A DNA stretch of 64,000 bases. It comes from an uncultured Tateyamaria sp. Its GTDB lineage: Bacteria; Pseudomonadota; Alphaproteobacteria; Rhodobacterales; Rhodobacteraceae. Below, piece after piece: positions 8,313-17,460 of this stretch (positions are counted from its first letter, which is position 1; every line of letters begins with the position of its first letter). The notes under the pieces were generated by a model. It did not search any database, had not been told where the DNA came from, and saw only the letters and a list, made by a program, of their open reading frames with translations. Both the position numbers and the translations under genes were made by a program. The DNA lies in the NCBI RefSeq assembly GCF_947503045.1, contig NZ_CANNCF010000001.1:1426001-1490000 (forward strand), read 5' to 3'.

Positions 8313-8330
8313 ACCACAACATATAGTGGT
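8313..8330. promoter_or_regulatory. NrdR-box-like palindrome upstream of nrdJ
   Basis: ACCACAACATATAGTGGT has 5-bp outer arms and the CAC-N8-GTG spacing with an AT-rich centre expected of NrdR boxes. NrdR represses ribonucleotide reductase genes when dATP is high. Only one box is obvious here, while functional NrdR sites usually come in pairs, so the assignment is moderate. The 7987-8528 gap also contains an AT-rich patch near 8231-8260 and nothing else I can name. Confidence 0.55.
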
Positions 8331-8528
8331 CAACGCTATGGGAGGGCGACCGGGCACGAGGGACAGACAACACCACTCTTTCTCCGGGCTCAACCGGGGC
8401 GGAAAAAGTGCGCGGTTCACGCTGACGCATGCTGGAGACCTTTGTCATTTCGTGTCGGCACGCCACCGGGGCCCCCGCAACGTCGGGTCAGCCTGACATA
8501 GACACCAGCTGAATTAAGAGGCAGCGCG

Positions 8529-11500
8529 ATGAAAATTGAGAGACAATTCACCAAGGCCGGGCAGGACGCATACGCGGACCTGAATTTCGTGACCACAGCG
8601 TCCGAAATCCGCAACCCGGACGGAACCATCGTCTTTCGCCTGGACGAGGTCGAAGTGCCCGCCAAGTGGAGCCAGGTTGCCAGCGACGTCATCGCGCAGA
8701 AATACTTCCGCAAGGCCGGCGTGCCCTCGAAGTTGCAAAAGGTAAAAGAAGCCGACGTGCCCGAGTTCCTGTGGCGCTCCGAGGCCGCAGCCGGTGCCGA
8801 ATTGGGCGGCGAAACCTCCTCCAAGCAGGTGTTTGACCGCCTGGCAGGCGCCTGGGCCTACTGGGGCTGGAAAGGTGGCTACTTCACCACCGAAGAGGAC
8901 GCACGCGCCTATTACGATGAAATGCGCCACATGCTGGCGACCCAGCGCGCAGCCCCCAACTCGCCGCAGTGGTTCAACACCGGTCTGCACTGGGCCTATG
9001 GCATCGATGGCCCGGCCCAGGGCCACCACTATGTCGACTACAAAACCGGCAAGCTGACCAAATCCAAATCCTCTTACGAACACCCCCAGCCACATGCTTG
9101 CTTCATCCAGTCCGTATCCGACGATCTGGTCAACGACGGCGGCATCATGGACCTCTGGGTGCGCGAAGCACGCCTGTTCAAATACGGCTCCGGCACCGGC
9201 ACCAACTTCTCGTCCCTGCGCGGTGAAGGCGAAAAGCTCTCCGGCGGTGGCAAATCCTCCGGCCTCATGGGCTTCCTCAAGATCGGCGACCGCGCAGCAG
9301 GCGCGATTAAATCCGGTGGCACCACACGCCGCGCGGCCAAGATGGTCATCGTCGATGCGGATCACCCGGACATCGAGGACTTCATCAACTGGAAGGTCAT
9401 TGAAGAGCAGAAAGTGGCGTCCATCGTCGCAGGCTCCAAGATGCACGAGGAAAAACTCAACGGTCTCTTCGCCGCGATCAAGGCCTGGGACGGCGCAACA
9501 GAAGACGCCTATGATCCCAAGAAAAACAACGCACTAAAAGACGCGGTTAAAGCGGCCAAGCGCGTTGCGATCCCTGAAACCTACGTCAAGCGCGTGCTGG
9601 ACTATGCCCGTCAGGGTCACACCTCCATCGAATTCCCGACATACGACACCGACTGGGACTCCGAGGCCTACAATTCCGTCTCCGGCCAGAACTCCAACAA
9701 CTCGATCCGCGTCACCAACGCCTTCCTCACGGCTGTCGAAAAAGACGCCGATTGGGAACTGATCAGCCGCGTCAGTGGCAAAGTCGAAAAGACAATCAAG
9801 GCACGCGACCTCTGGGCGCAAGTTGGCCACGCCGCATGGGCCTGCGCCGACCCCGGCATCCAATACCACGACACCGTCAACGACTGGCACACATGTCCCG
9901 AAGACGGCGCAATCCGCGGCTCAAACCCTTGTTCCGAATACATGTTCCTCGACGACACGGCCTGTAACCTTGCGTCCATGAACCTGCTGACCTTCCTCAA
10001 GGACGGCAAGTTCCAGGTCGAGGACTACATGCACGCCGCGCGTCTGTGGACCGTGACGCTCGAAATCTCGGTGATGATGGCGCAGTTCCCATCCAAGGAA
10101 ATCGCGCAGCGCTCCTACGACTTCCGCACGCTGGGTCTGGGCTACGCCAATATCGGCGGCCTCTTGATGAACATGGGCCACGGCTATGACAGCGACGAGG
10201 GGCGGGCGCTTTGCGGCGCACTCACCGCGATCATGACCGGGGTCGCCTATGCAACCTCCGCCGAAATGGCGGGCGAGCTTGGCCCATTCCCCGGCTACAA
10301 GAAAAATGCCGACCACATGCTGCGGGTCATGCGCAACCACCGCGCCGCCGCCTATGGCAGCACCGAAGGCTACGAGGCGCTGGCCGTGAAACCGGTCGCG
10401 CTGGATCACGCCAACTGCCCCGATGCGCGTCTGATTGATGTGGCCATGTCCACATGGGACGAGGCGCTGAAACTGGGCGAGCAGCACGGTTATCGCAACG
10501 CGCAATCCACCGTGATCGCGCCCACCGGCACCATCGGTCTGGTCATGGACTGCGACACCACCGGGATCGAACCTGACTTTGCGCTGGTGAAGTTCAAAAA
10601 GCTCGCAGGCGGCGGGTACTTCAAGATCATCAACCGCTCGGTGCCAGCAGCGCTTGAAAACCTCGGCTATGGCTCTGCCCAGATCGAGGAAATCGTCAGC
10701 TACGCCGTGGGCCACGGCTCCATCGGCAACTCCCCGGCGATCAACCACACGTCGCTGGCGGGTCACGGCTTTGGCGCCAATGAATTGGCCAAGGTGGATG
10801 CCGCTCTGGAAAGTGCCTTCGACATCCGCTTTGTCTTCAACCAGTGGACGCTGGGCGAAGAATTCTGCACCGGTGTCCTCGGCATCCCGCAGGAAAAACT
10901 GAACGATCCAACCTTTGACCTGCTGAAATCGCTCGGCTTTTCCAAAGCTGACATTGACGCGGCCAACGATCATGTCTGCGGCACCATGACCCTCGAAGGG
11001 GCGCCGCACTTGCGCGAGGAGCACTATCACATCTTCGATTGCGCCAACCCCTGCGGCAAGAAAGGCAAGCGTTTCCTGAACGTTGACAGCCACATCACCA
11101 TGATGGCCGCGGCACAGTCCTTCATCTCGGGCGCGATCTCCAAAACGATCAACATGCCCAATGACGCGACCATCGAGGACTGCCAGAAGGCCTATGAACT
11201 CAGCTGGTCGCTGGGGGTGAAGGCCAACGCGCTCTATCGCGACGGCTCCAAACTCAGCCAACCTCTGGCCGCCTCGCTGGTCGAGGATGATGACGAGGCC
11301 GCAGAGACGCTGGAAAGCGGCACACCGGTCGAAAAGGCCGCCGTTCTGGCCGAAAAGATCGTCGAAAAGATCATCGTCAAGGAAATTGTCAAATCCCACC
11401 GCGAAAAGATGCCGCAACGCCGCAAAGGCTACACCCAAAAGGCCATCGTTGGTGGTCACAAGGTGTATCTGCGCACCGGTGAGTACGAAGACGGCAATCT

Positions 11501-12200
11501 AGGCGAAATCTTCATCGACATGCACAAGGAAGGTGCGGGCTTCCGCGCGATGATGAACAACTTTGCCATCGCCGTGTCCGTGGGTCTGCAATACGGCGTG
11601 CCACTCGAAGAGTTCGTCGATGCCTTTACCTTCACCAAGTTCGAACCCGCGGGCATGGTGCAGGGCAATGACAGCATCAAGAACGCGACATCCATTCTGG
11701 ATTACGTGTTCCGTGAGTTGGCTGTGTCCTATCTGGATCGCACCGATCTGGCCCATGTCAAACCCGAAGGCGCGACCTTTGACGACATCGGCCGCGGCGT
11801 GGACGAAGGGGTCGCCAACGTCTCTGAGTTGAGTGAAACAGCGGCCTCCAAGTCCTTGGAAGTGCTGAAACAAATCAGCTCGTCGGGTTACCTGCGCAAG
11901 CGTATGCCACAGGATCTCGTGGTGCTGCAGGGTGGCATGGCCGAAACCGCCGGGCTGGCTGTGGACGCCGAGGCGGCCTTGCAAACGCTGGTGCCCGAAG
12001 TGGCTGTGAACGGCGGTGTGGCGATGAGCACCACCACCACCGCCGTCGCCTCCGGCTCGATCAGCATGGATGCACGCACCAAGGCCAAGATGCAGGGTTA
12101 TGAAGGCGAAGCCTGCGGCGAATGCGGCAACTACACACTGGTGCGCAACGGCACCTGCATGAAGTGCAACACCTGCGGCGGGACGTCCGGGTGTAGCTAA
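8529..12200 (+). CDS. nrdJ: Adenosylcobalamin-dependent ribonucleotide reductase (class II)
   Basis: The 1223-aa protein reduces ribonucleotides to deoxyribonucleotides using adenosylcobalamin. The NPCSE motif holding the radical-accepting Cys and its Glu partner is visible, followed by [12 protein letters not shown]. The phosphate-binding region [14 protein letters not shown] lies further on. The long C-terminal extension ends in a Cys-rich tail ([14 protein letters not shown]) that is typical of this family and probably binds zinc and helps active-site re-reduction. Length fits the ~1200-aa alphaproteobacterial form. An AGAGG ribosome site precedes the ATG. It is monocistronic, with possible NrdR and DnaA control upstream and a chain of hairpins downstream. 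The cobalamin need agrees with cobK elsewhere in the window. Confidence 0.95.
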   Translation: MKIERQFTKAGQDAYADLNFVTTASEIRNPDGTIVFRLDEVEVPAKWSQVASDVIAQKYFRKAGVPSKLQKVKEADVPEFLWRSEAAAGAELGGETSSKQVFDRLAGAWAYWGWKGGYFTTEEDARAYYDEMRHMLATQRAAPNSPQWFNTGLHWAYGIDGPAQGHHYVDYKTGKLTKSKSSYEHPQPHACFIQSVSDDLVNDGGIMDLWVREARLFKYGSGTGTNFSSLRGEGEKLSGGGKSSGLMGFLKIGDRAAGAIKSGGTTRRAAKMVIVDADHPDIEDFINWKVIEEQKVASIVAGSKMHEEKLNGLFAAIKAWDGATEDAYDPKKNNALKDAVKAAKRVAIPETYVKRVLDYARQGHTSIEFPTYDTDWDSEAYNSVSGQNSNNSIRVTNAFLTAVEKDADWELISRVSGKVEKTIKARDLWAQVGHAAWACADPGIQYHDTVNDWHTCPEDGAIRGSNPCSEYMFLDDTACNLASMNLLTFLKDGKFQVEDYMHAARLWTVTLEISVMMAQFPSKEIAQRSYDFRTLGLGYANIGGLLMNMGHGYDSDEGRALCGALTAIMTGVAYATSAEMAGELGPFPGYKKNADHMLRVMRNHRAAAYGSTEGYEALAVKPVALDHANCPDARLIDVAMSTWDEALKLGEQHGYRNAQSTVIAPTGTIGLVMDCDTTGIEPDFALVKFKKLAGGGYFKIINRSVPAALENLGYGSAQIEEIVSYAVGHGSIGNSPAINHTSLAGHGFGANELAKVDAALESAFDIRFVFNQWTLGEEFCTGVLGIPQEKLNDPTFDLLKSLGFSKADIDAANDHVCGTMTLEGAPHLREEHYHIFDCANPCGKKGKRFLNVDSHITMMAAAQSFISGAISKTINMPNDATIEDCQKAYELSWSLGVKANALYRDGSKLSQPLAASLVEDDDEAAETLESGTPVEKAAVLAEKIVEKIIVKEIVKSHREKMPQRRKGYTQKAIVGGHKVYLRTGEYEDGNLGEIFIDMHKEGAGFRAMMNNFAIAVSVGLQYGVPLEEFVDAFTFTKFEPAGMVQGNDSIKNATSILDYVFRELAVSYLDRTDLAHVKPEGATFDDIGRGVDEGVANVSELSETAASKSLEVLKQISSSGYLRKRMPQDLVVLQGGMAETAGLAVDAEAALQTLVPEVAVNGGVAMSTTTTAVASGSISMDARTKAKMQGYEGEACGECGNYTLVRNGTCMKCNTCGGTSGCS

Positions 12201-12211
12201 AAGAATACGCT

Positions 12212-12312
12212 CCCCGGAAATGGGGGGCGAGGGGGCCGGGTCGGCTACGGTTGATCCGGTCCCCGACGAGACGGGTGGGGCGGTACGTTACGTCCCCCCA
12301 CCTTTTCCGGGG
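12212..12312. repeat. Large inverted repeat just downstream of nrdJ
   Basis: A left arm at 12212-12227 (CCCCGGAAATGGGGGG) pairs with 12294-12312 apart from a 3-nt bulge. The ~66-nt interior holds a smaller CCGG-based hairpin. It begins 11 bp after the nrdJ stop. No T-run follows at once; the true terminators come ~75 and ~200 bp later. It may stabilise the nrdJ mRNA 3' end. Confidence 0.55.
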
Positions 12313-12383
12313 CGGATGCGTTCGCTCCTGACGACGTTCAGGCCGCAGGCAAAAAAGTACCGGGCGGTTAACATATTGAGCCT

Positions 12384-12424
12384 GAACGGCGAAACTGGAT
12401 GGGGGCTTCGGCCCCCATTTTTTT
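12384..12424 (+). terminator. Rho-independent terminator, copy 1 of a duplicated 43-bp unit
   Basis: A 6-bp GGGGGC/GCCCCC stem (7 with the flanking T-A pair) closed by a TTCG tetraloop is followed by seven T. The whole unit 12384-12426, including the 17 bp before the stem, recurs without change at 12512-12554. It would end nrdJ transcription. Confidence 0.85.
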
Positions 12425-12511
12425 GTTCGAGACATCTGGACGCTGACTCCACATCCGGCTGTGCCGGACGTTCTGTCAGAGGAGTGTGCGTTTGCGTTGC
12501 AAACACCCACG

Positions 12512-12552
12512 GAACGGCGAAACTGGATGGGGGCTTCGGCCCCCATTTTTTT
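12512..12552 (+). terminator. Rho-independent terminator, copy 2 of the 43-bp unit
   Basis: This is identical in stem, tetraloop and T-run to the terminator 128 bp upstream. The 85 bp between the units contain TCCGGC-TGT-GCCGGA and GTTTGC-GTT-GCAAAC hairpins. It either backs up nrdJ termination or ends a short structured RNA starting in between. Confidence 0.85.
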
Positions 12553-12677
12553 GTGCGGGAGATTGTCTCTATGCGGGCCAAAGTTCCGCACTGCAGAAAT
12601 AATATCTGACCCAGGCCCGCCGGGTGCTCTCTTGGCTGCGCCAATTCGCCCACCCACCGGCCCTGGCAGAAGTTCCC

Positions 12678-12864
12678 GCTTGGGGTTCACCAAGACAAAG
12701 CCCTTGTCTCGCATCCACCCTCGCATGATCTTTGGCGTGACAGACATACCTGTCTTTCCCAAGCACAATGGCCGTCTCCCGCAAGCGGGGCCCTCGGCAA
12801 TTCTGCTTGGCAAAGCCATGCCTGCCCGTCCCTTGGCGATCAGGCGACGGTGGCTCCGAGACAA
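12678..12864. repeat. 187-bp dispersed repeat, copy 1
   Basis: It matches 30275-30461 at 185 of 187 positions without gaps, in the same orientation. It contains a hairpin-rich core: CCAAGCA and TGCTTGG arms enclose a CCCGC-AA-GCGGG stem. Both strands are open for translation, but neither frame has a credible start, ribosome site or known domain, and the second copy has different flanks, so I treat it as non-coding. It lies between nrdJ and the convergent sigma-factor gene. The rest of 12555-12677 shows nothing I can name. Confidence 0.85.
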
Positions 12865-12872
12865 GGACTGCA

Positions 12873-13364
12873 TCACGCAGGTGGTGTGCCCTCGTCCGAC
12901 AGGGTCAGACGCAGGCGGGCACGGGCACGGGCGAGGCGGGACATCACTGTGCCCAGCGGCAGGCCCGTCGCCTTGGCCAGCGCCCGGGGCGAGGTTTCCC
13001 CGGCCACCACAAGGTCCATCAACTGGCGCTGCGGTTTGGACAATTGCGCAATGGCCTCAAGCGTGTCGGCACAATCCAGGCGGATCAGGGCGTCCGGCTC
13101 GATCACGGCGTGATCATCCTCGAGCTCATCCGTGGACTGCGCGCGCCAGCCGCGCCGGGCGCGGTTGGACAGAGTGCGCATCGCGTAAGCGGGTAGGTCT
13201 TCGATCCGGCTGCCATCCTCGATCCGCTGGCACAGGCTGAGCAACGTGTCCTGCACAAGGTCTTCGGCCTCTGCCGGGCTGCGCGTCAGGCGCCGAGCAC
13301 GGCGGTTCAGGATCGGGATCAGCGGCACAAGGCGCTGCGGGTTTGGGTGTTTGTGTTCCATCAT
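12873..13364 (-). CDS. ECF-type RNA polymerase sigma factor
   Basis: Starting at the double ATG (13364 or 13361) gives ~163 aa. Region 2 spans residues ~10-75 with RRARRLTRSPAEAEDLVQDT, and region 4 is a C-terminal helix-turn-helix with LPLGTVMSRLARARARLR. The length and lack of regions 1 and 3 are typical of ECF factors. The longer upstream open frame is Ala/Arg-rich and unlike sigma factors, so I reject the earlier start. No anti-sigma gene is adjacent. The divergent EF-hand gene 235 bp away is the obvious candidate target or signalling partner. The 3' end abuts the 187-bp repeat. Confidence 0.85.
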   Translation of the reverse strand: MMEHKHPNPQRLVPLIPILNRRARRLTRSPAEAEDLVQDTLLSLCQRIEDGSRIEDLPAYAMRTLSNRARRGWRAQSTDELEDDHAVIEPDALIRLDCADTLEAIAQLSKPQRQLMDLVVAGETSPRALAKATGLPLGTVMSRLARARARLRLTLSDEGTPPA

Positions 13365-13599
13365 GCCCCCAAGGTGGGGGGTGAGACGGGGCTTGAACAG
13401 CCCGGGGATTTTGGCCGATCGGGCCATTGCCCCCTTTTTGGGCAAGGCCCCGCCCATCGCCGGGGCCGGTATCGGCAGGGCGTTGCGCGCGCGCCCCACA
13501 GCGCACGACCGCGCGGATGCACAGGCCCTCTGCACGCTCATACACAGTGAGGGCGCCACTCACGGTCCCTCATAGTGGAAACGAAAACGGGAGTTACCC

Positions 13600-13848
13600 A
13601 TGAAGAAGTATGCGGCACTTACGGCCATTGCGGCCTTTGCCTTTCCAGCCCTGGCCATGGGTCAGAGCGCAGCGGATCTGGACACCAACGGCGATGGGGT
13701 ACTGACCATCGACGAAGTTCAGGCGAGCTTCCCAGAGGTGACATCAGATGCGTTCACCGCAATGGATCTCAACGCCGACGGCGCGCTGGACGGCGACGAG
13801 ATCACAGCCGCACAAGAAGCAGGATTGATGCCGGCAACGGACGGCTAA
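13600..13848 (+). CDS. Exported EF-hand protein
   Basis: The 82-aa protein has a signal peptide of about 20-22 residues (cut near ALA-MGQS) and two canonical EF-hand loops, D28-E39 (DTNGDGVLTIDE) and D56-E67 (DLNADGALDGDE). All calcium-ligating positions are acidic, Asn, or small as expected. It should bind calcium in the periplasm or outside the cell. It is divergent from an ECF sigma factor, which suggests an envelope stress or calcium-responsive pair; no direct evidence shows this. GGGAG lies just before the ATG. Confidence 0.8.
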   Translation: MKKYAALTAIAAFAFPALAMGQSAADLDTNGDGVLTIDEVQASFPEVTSDAFTAMDLNADGALDGDEITAAQEAGLMPATDG

Positions 13849-13915
13849 ATCCAGCTCGACCGCGGTTCTGAACGACCATAGAGCGAAGCAGTAGGTCGTC
13901 AGTTCGAATGCGGAG

Positions 13916-13951
13916 GTGAGGCCTGGTCTCCCCCCAGGGGCCGGGCCTCAC
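13916..13951 (+). terminator. Hairpin after the EF-hand gene
   Basis: GTGAGGCC (13916-13923) pairs with GGCCTCAC (13944-13951), with further partial pairing inside, forming a strong GC-rich stem. It lies 68 bp after the EF-hand stop. The T-run is poor. Confidence 0.5.
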
Positions 13952-13960
13952 TGTATCTAT

Positions 13961-13981
13961 GGCCCCGTTTTAAACGGGGCC
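13961..13981 (-). terminator. Perfect palindrome overlapping the mttB-like stop codon
   Basis: GGCCCCGTTT-T-AAACGGGGCC is a perfect 10-bp inverted repeat with a single-base centre. The stop codon of the minus-strand MttB-family gene lies inside it. Together with the neighbouring hairpin it separates two convergent genes. Confidence 0.55.
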
Positions 13982-15514
13982 CAGATGGATGTTGAACTTC
14001 GCGCGCAGCGCGGCATCCACATCCGCGGGCAGGACGGCAGCCGAGGTGCTGGCCAATATCTCTTCCTTGCGTGCAGTGGCCCGTGCAATCAGGTCAGGCT
14101 TGCCCAGTTCCACCCATTCCTTGGGCGAGGTGCGGCTGCCAAAACTTGGATAGACGCAATCGCTTTGCATCCGGCTCAGCGTCTGGTCGGTGCCCAGATA
14201 ATGGCCGGGGCCGTTCATGCACACATCCGCCATCTGATCGAGGGCAAGAGTTTCATCCGTCACTTCGATACCGCGCACACAGCGCAGGGCCTGCCCGATG
14301 ATGTCATCCCCCAGGATCAGGGATTCATGACAGAACCCCAACAGCGAGGCATGCATGCCTGCGGCCTCATAGACCATGTTCACCCCCGACAATCCCGCAG
14401 TCAGGTTGGAACACATCTGCTCCCATCCCGCCTGCATGTCCGGCAGCTTGCTGTCCGACGCGCCGCCTGCCGCTCCACCCGGCAGGTCGTAATGGCGATG
14501 CATCTGACCGCAGCCTGCTGTCAGCAGGGCCTGTTCGCCCGATCCGATCGACATCGCACCCGTGCGCAGATCTAGGCCAAAGGGCCATGTGCCAAAGATC
14601 GCAGGCGCGCCGGGCGAGACCGCGTTGACATAAACAAGGCCCGCAAGGCACTCGGCGGTGGCCTGCACGATGGCGCCTGCAATGGTGCTGGGCGCGGTGG
14701 CCCCCGACATCCCGGCCGACAAGAGCAGCACAGGCATACCCGCCTTGATGCACAGCTCCATCACTTGGCAGCTTTCGGTGGCGAATTTCATCGGCGGAAC
14801 AACAAAACAGTTGGAATTCGACACGAAAGGACGTTCGCGCCATTTGTCTTCGCCACCCGCCATCATATGCAGCATCTCGATGCCCGGGGCCACGCATTCC
14901 GGCGCGGAAAAGCTGGTGCCGATATGCTTGGTCGTGCCCGACACGCAGGCATAGATCGAGTTGTAATCCAACTCGGTCATGTCCTCGATATCGCGGCACA
15001 CCATGGGGCGCTGCAAAAAGTGGATATTGTCGAGCTGATCGGCAATGCGCGCGGCATCAAACAGGTCCTGCACGGTGGAATGGCGGTAGTTATTGCCATC
15101 AACTTCGACAAGGTTCACCGCCGCCCCGGCCGTGCCGTAATGCACGCGCGCACCCGAAAGATCGAGGTCATGGTCCGGACTGCGCCCATGCAGGGTCATC
15201 GAGCGATTGGCATTCGCAATCGTGTCTTCGACCAGCGCCCGGGGAAAGCGGATGCGCCCGTCATCGCCAAGGGTGGCACCGGCGCTGGTCAGGTATTCGA
15301 CACCGCTGGGCGGGGCATCGGCCAGACCGATGGTTTCCAGCGCATCGAGGGCAGCGCGGTGGATCTGTTCGACTTGTACGGGGGAAAGCGGGTTATAGGC
15401 CCCCCCTTCAAGACCGGCGCGGATCGGGCGCAGATGCTCGGCGAGCGGGGCAGCACGGGCAGCGCGGCGCGCAGCGCGACCACCGGAGCGGGATTTATTA
15501 GAAAGATCATTCAT
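13970..15514 (-). CDS. MttB-family corrinoid methyltransferase (non-pyrrolysine type)
   Basis: The 514-aa protein matches the trimethylamine methyltransferase (MttB) superfamily in length and in its glycine-rich barrel strands, including GTWPFGLDLRTGAMSIGSGE. No in-frame TAG is present, so it lacks the pyrrolysine of archaeal MttB. Non-Pyl members demethylate quaternary amines such as glycine betaine or carnitine and pass the methyl to a corrinoid protein. No corrinoid protein, activator or methyltetrahydrofolate partner is adjacent, so the substrate is open. The N-terminal ~25 residues are Arg/Ala-rich and may be disordered. Confidence 0.8.
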   Translation of the reverse strand: MNDLSNKSRSGGRAARRAARAAPLAEHLRPIRAGLEGGAYNPLSPVQVEQIHRAALDALETIGLADAPPSGVEYLTSAGATLGDDGRIRFPRALVEDTIANANRSMTLHGRSPDHDLDLSGARVHYGTAGAAVNLVEVDGNNYRHSTVQDLFDAARIADQLDNIHFLQRPMVCRDIEDMTELDYNSIYACVSGTTKHIGTSFSAPECVAPGIEMLHMMAGGEDKWRERPFVSNSNCFVVPPMKFATESCQVMELCIKAGMPVLLLSAGMSGATAPSTIAGAIVQATAECLAGLVYVNAVSPGAPAIFGTWPFGLDLRTGAMSIGSGEQALLTAGCGQMHRHYDLPGGAAGGASDSKLPDMQAGWEQMCSNLTAGLSGVNMVYEAAGMHASLLGFCHESLILGDDIIGQALRCVRGIEVTDETLALDQMADVCMNGPGHYLGTDQTLSRMQSDCVYPSFGSRTSPKEWVELGKPDLIARATARKEEILASTSAAVLPADVDAALRAKFNIHLGPV

Positions 15515-15900
15515 GTCTGTTCTGTCCGGATGTTGGGGCAGGGAAAAAGGGGGTCAGCGAACGCAGCATCCGGGCCGCCCGCGCGCGGCGCGTCCGCGCT
15601 CTGCCCCGATGGTGCGGGTGATCAGAGCGATCTTGCTGCGACATGCCTGCACCCCAAGCCTCCCTGCTTCGCGCGAAAAACATCCGATGCCACCAGCCTG
15701 ATGCGCCAATTCACGCCTGTCTGTCCTGTTTGCGACCTGCCTCAAGCGGCCCGTCGCGCATGTATTGAAGGCTTTGGGGCAAGGCTTTGCTCACCTGGGG
15801 CCGCGCACGGCTTCGTGTCTGGAAAGGAACCGATCTCTTACCCACGTGTTGGGGCGTGCGGCGCGCATCTGCGCCGTGAATGAATGGACAGGAGCAGACC
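15515..15900. other. Gene-free gap between divergent genes
   Basis: This 386-bp divergent intergenic region separates the MttB-family gene and the outer-membrane barrel gene. It should contain both promoters, but I see no clear -35/-10 pair, palindrome or repeat. The only notable feature is a GC-rich patch near 15575-15605. A good ribosome site (GGAG) precedes the barrel gene start at 15901. Confidence 0.4.
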
Positions 15901-16500
15901 ATGAAACAGTATTTTCTTCGCACCACCCTTGCCGCGAGCCTTGCCGCTGCGACGGCGCTGCCTGCGGTTGCAGGTTCTCTCGACACGCCCGTGGCTGACC
16001 CGATCCCACCCGCGGCCCCCGCGCCAGCCCCTGTCATCGCGCAAGGCGGCGAGTGGACGGGCGGCTATGCCGGTATTCAGCTCGGTTATGGCGACGTGAA
16101 CGGAACCGGCGCGGCGGATGGGGATGATTTCCTCTACGGTGTGCACTTGGGCTATGACTACGACTTTGGCACTTTCGTGCTCGGGGGCGAGATCGACTAT
16201 GACGCCACCGACATCGACCTGAACGGTGCCGCGACCGTGGACAGCGTCGCACGGCTCAAGCTGCGGGCCGGTTACGACTTTGGCCGCACGCTTGGCTATT
16301 TCACCGCCGGTGTGGCCGAGGTGGACACGTCGCTGGGGTCTGAATCCGGTGAGTTCTACGGCATCGGCGCGGTCTACCAGATCAGCGACCGCTACACCGT
16401 GGGGGCCGAGCTGCTCGAACACAACTTCGATGACATCTCGGGCACGGGAGTGGATGCGGATGCAACCACTCTGACCTTGCGCGGCTCGATCCGCTTCTGA
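15901..16500 (+). CDS. Outer-membrane beta-barrel protein (Omp25/RopB-like)
   Basis: The start at 15901 (MKQYFLRTT) is chosen because GGAG lies 8 bp upstream; an ATG 21 bp earlier lacks one. The 199-aa protein has a signal peptide ending near AVAG and a Pro/Ala-rich linker. Alternating hydrophobic strands of an 8-stranded barrel follow (GGYAGIQLGYG, YGVHLGYDYDF). It ends in a C-terminal Phe (LRGSIRF), the usual outer-membrane assembly signal. Such proteins are abundant structural porin-like barrels in alphaproteobacteria. Confidence 0.8.
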   Translation: MKQYFLRTTLAASLAAATALPAVAGSLDTPVADPIPPAAPAPAPVIAQGGEWTGGYAGIQLGYGDVNGTGAADGDDFLYGVHLGYDYDFGTFVLGGEIDYDATDIDLNGAATVDSVARLKLRAGYDFGRTLGYFTAGVAEVDTSLGSESGEFYGIGAVYQISDRYTVGAELLEHNFDDISGTGVDADATTLTLRGSIRF

Positions 16501-16509
16501 GGACTGGGG

Positions 16510-16528
16510 CGGGGCGTATGTCGCCCCG
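16510..16528. terminator. Short hairpin between convergent genes
   Basis: CGGGGCG and CGCCCCG form a perfect 7-bp stem around TATGT. It lies between the convergent stops of the barrel and TPM genes. There is no T-run. Confidence 0.4.
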
Positions 16529-16530
16529 TC

Positions 16531-17406
16531 CTACCACCGCCCCGACGCGCCACCGCCGCCCGAGCGGCCGCCGCCAAAGCCGCCGCCAAAGCCGCTTCCC
16601 GAGCTGCTGGATGAATGGTCCGATGCACTGCTGCGCCTCGGCAAATAGATCGTGCTCAAGTCGTGGTAGTCGCAGGCCGTGCACGTCACGGTGCGTTCGG
16701 CCGATCCGGGCGTCATGGAGGATGCGTGAACGATCGTGCGCCGCGTGGCACGCAAGGTGCCCTTGCGCCCACATTGCGGACAGGTGCGGAAGCGCACGAC
16801 AAAGTCACCCATGACATTGCGCAGCATGATCCCCAAAAAGATGACACCGAAGATCAGCACCATATACCAGGGCTGACCCTCATCTGTCTTGGCGGGCCCC
16901 GTTTTCCCGGCGAGAAAGGGCACGACGATGGTGTCAATCACCGCAGCCGACCCGCTGGAAATGCCGCTCTGATAGTCACCCTCGCGGAAATGCGGCAGGA
17001 ATTCATTGCCAACCACACGCGCGGCCTCATCGTTCCAATCCTGCGCATAACCCGCACCCAGCTCGACCCGCATCGCGCGGTCATCCCGCAGCACCAGCAC
17101 CAGAACCCCGTCATTGCGGCTCGCATCGCCGATGCCCCAACTGTTGAACAGACCGGTCGCAAAGGCTTCAAGGCTCAGGTTCGGGGCAAAATCCTTCTGC
17201 GTGGCCAGGGTGACTACGGTCATCTCGACGCCCGTCGCCTGGCGCAAGTTGACCAGCCGTGTGCGCAGCGTGTCGCGGACCTCGGCATCCACCAGCAGAC
17301 CGGCAAAGTCATTGATGTCGGTGCTGGTGGGGTCGGGATAGGTCTGCGCGCTGGCCAAAACCGGCATCAGACACAGGCAAAACGGGCAAACAATACGGCG
17401 CAACAT
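16531..17406 (-). CDS. TPM domain membrane protein (YgcG-like)
   Basis: Starting at the second Met (MLRRIVCPF) gives 291 aa. Order: signal peptide ending near ASA; a periplasmic TPM domain (about residues 30-165, with DDRAMRVELGAGY); one transmembrane segment (WYMVLIFGVIFLGIML); a cytoplasmic region with two Cys pairs (CPQC and CTAC) that look like a zinc ribbon; then a Ser tract and a Gly-rich tail. TPM proteins occur in photosystem II repair and in bacterial envelopes; the bacterial role is poorly defined. The zinc ribbon between membrane segment and glycine tail is an extra feature. Confidence 0.75.
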   Translation of the reverse strand: MLRRIVCPFCLCLMPVLASAQTYPDPTSTDINDFAGLLVDAEVRDTLRTRLVNLRQATGVEMTVVTLATQKDFAPNLSLEAFATGLFNSWGIGDASRNDGVLVLVLRDDRAMRVELGAGYAQDWNDEAARVVGNEFLPHFREGDYQSGISSGSAAVIDTIVVPFLAGKTGPAKTDEGQPWYMVLIFGVIFLGIMLRNVMGDFVVRFRTCPQCGRKGTLRATRRTIVHASSMTPGSAERTVTCTACDYHDLSTIYLPRRSSASDHSSSSSGSGFGGGFGGGRSGGGGASGRW

Positions 17407-17460
17407 GGGATCAGCTTTCAATCAAACCTCAACCCAGCCTAGCGCATCGCAGACAAGCTG

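Noticed and set aside
8400-8520. Cobalamin riboswitch before nrdJ (GGAGACC and GCCCCCGCAAC words present)
   Set aside because: The words occur in the reverse order to the riboswitch and the GCCACTG box and core pairing are missing.
9921-11459. 512-aa frame antisense to nrdJ
   Set aside because: Shadow of a strongly conserved gene; no motif or start signal.
12061-13240. Long open frames on both strands across the 187-bp repeat and twin terminators
   Set aside because: They cross terminators, lack ribosome sites and are open in both directions, as expected in GC-rich DNA; no domain is seen.
13885-13915. tRNA-like T-arm sequence (GTCAGTTCGAATGC)
   Set aside because: No acceptor, D or anticodon arm can be folded around it; at most a remnant and probably chance.
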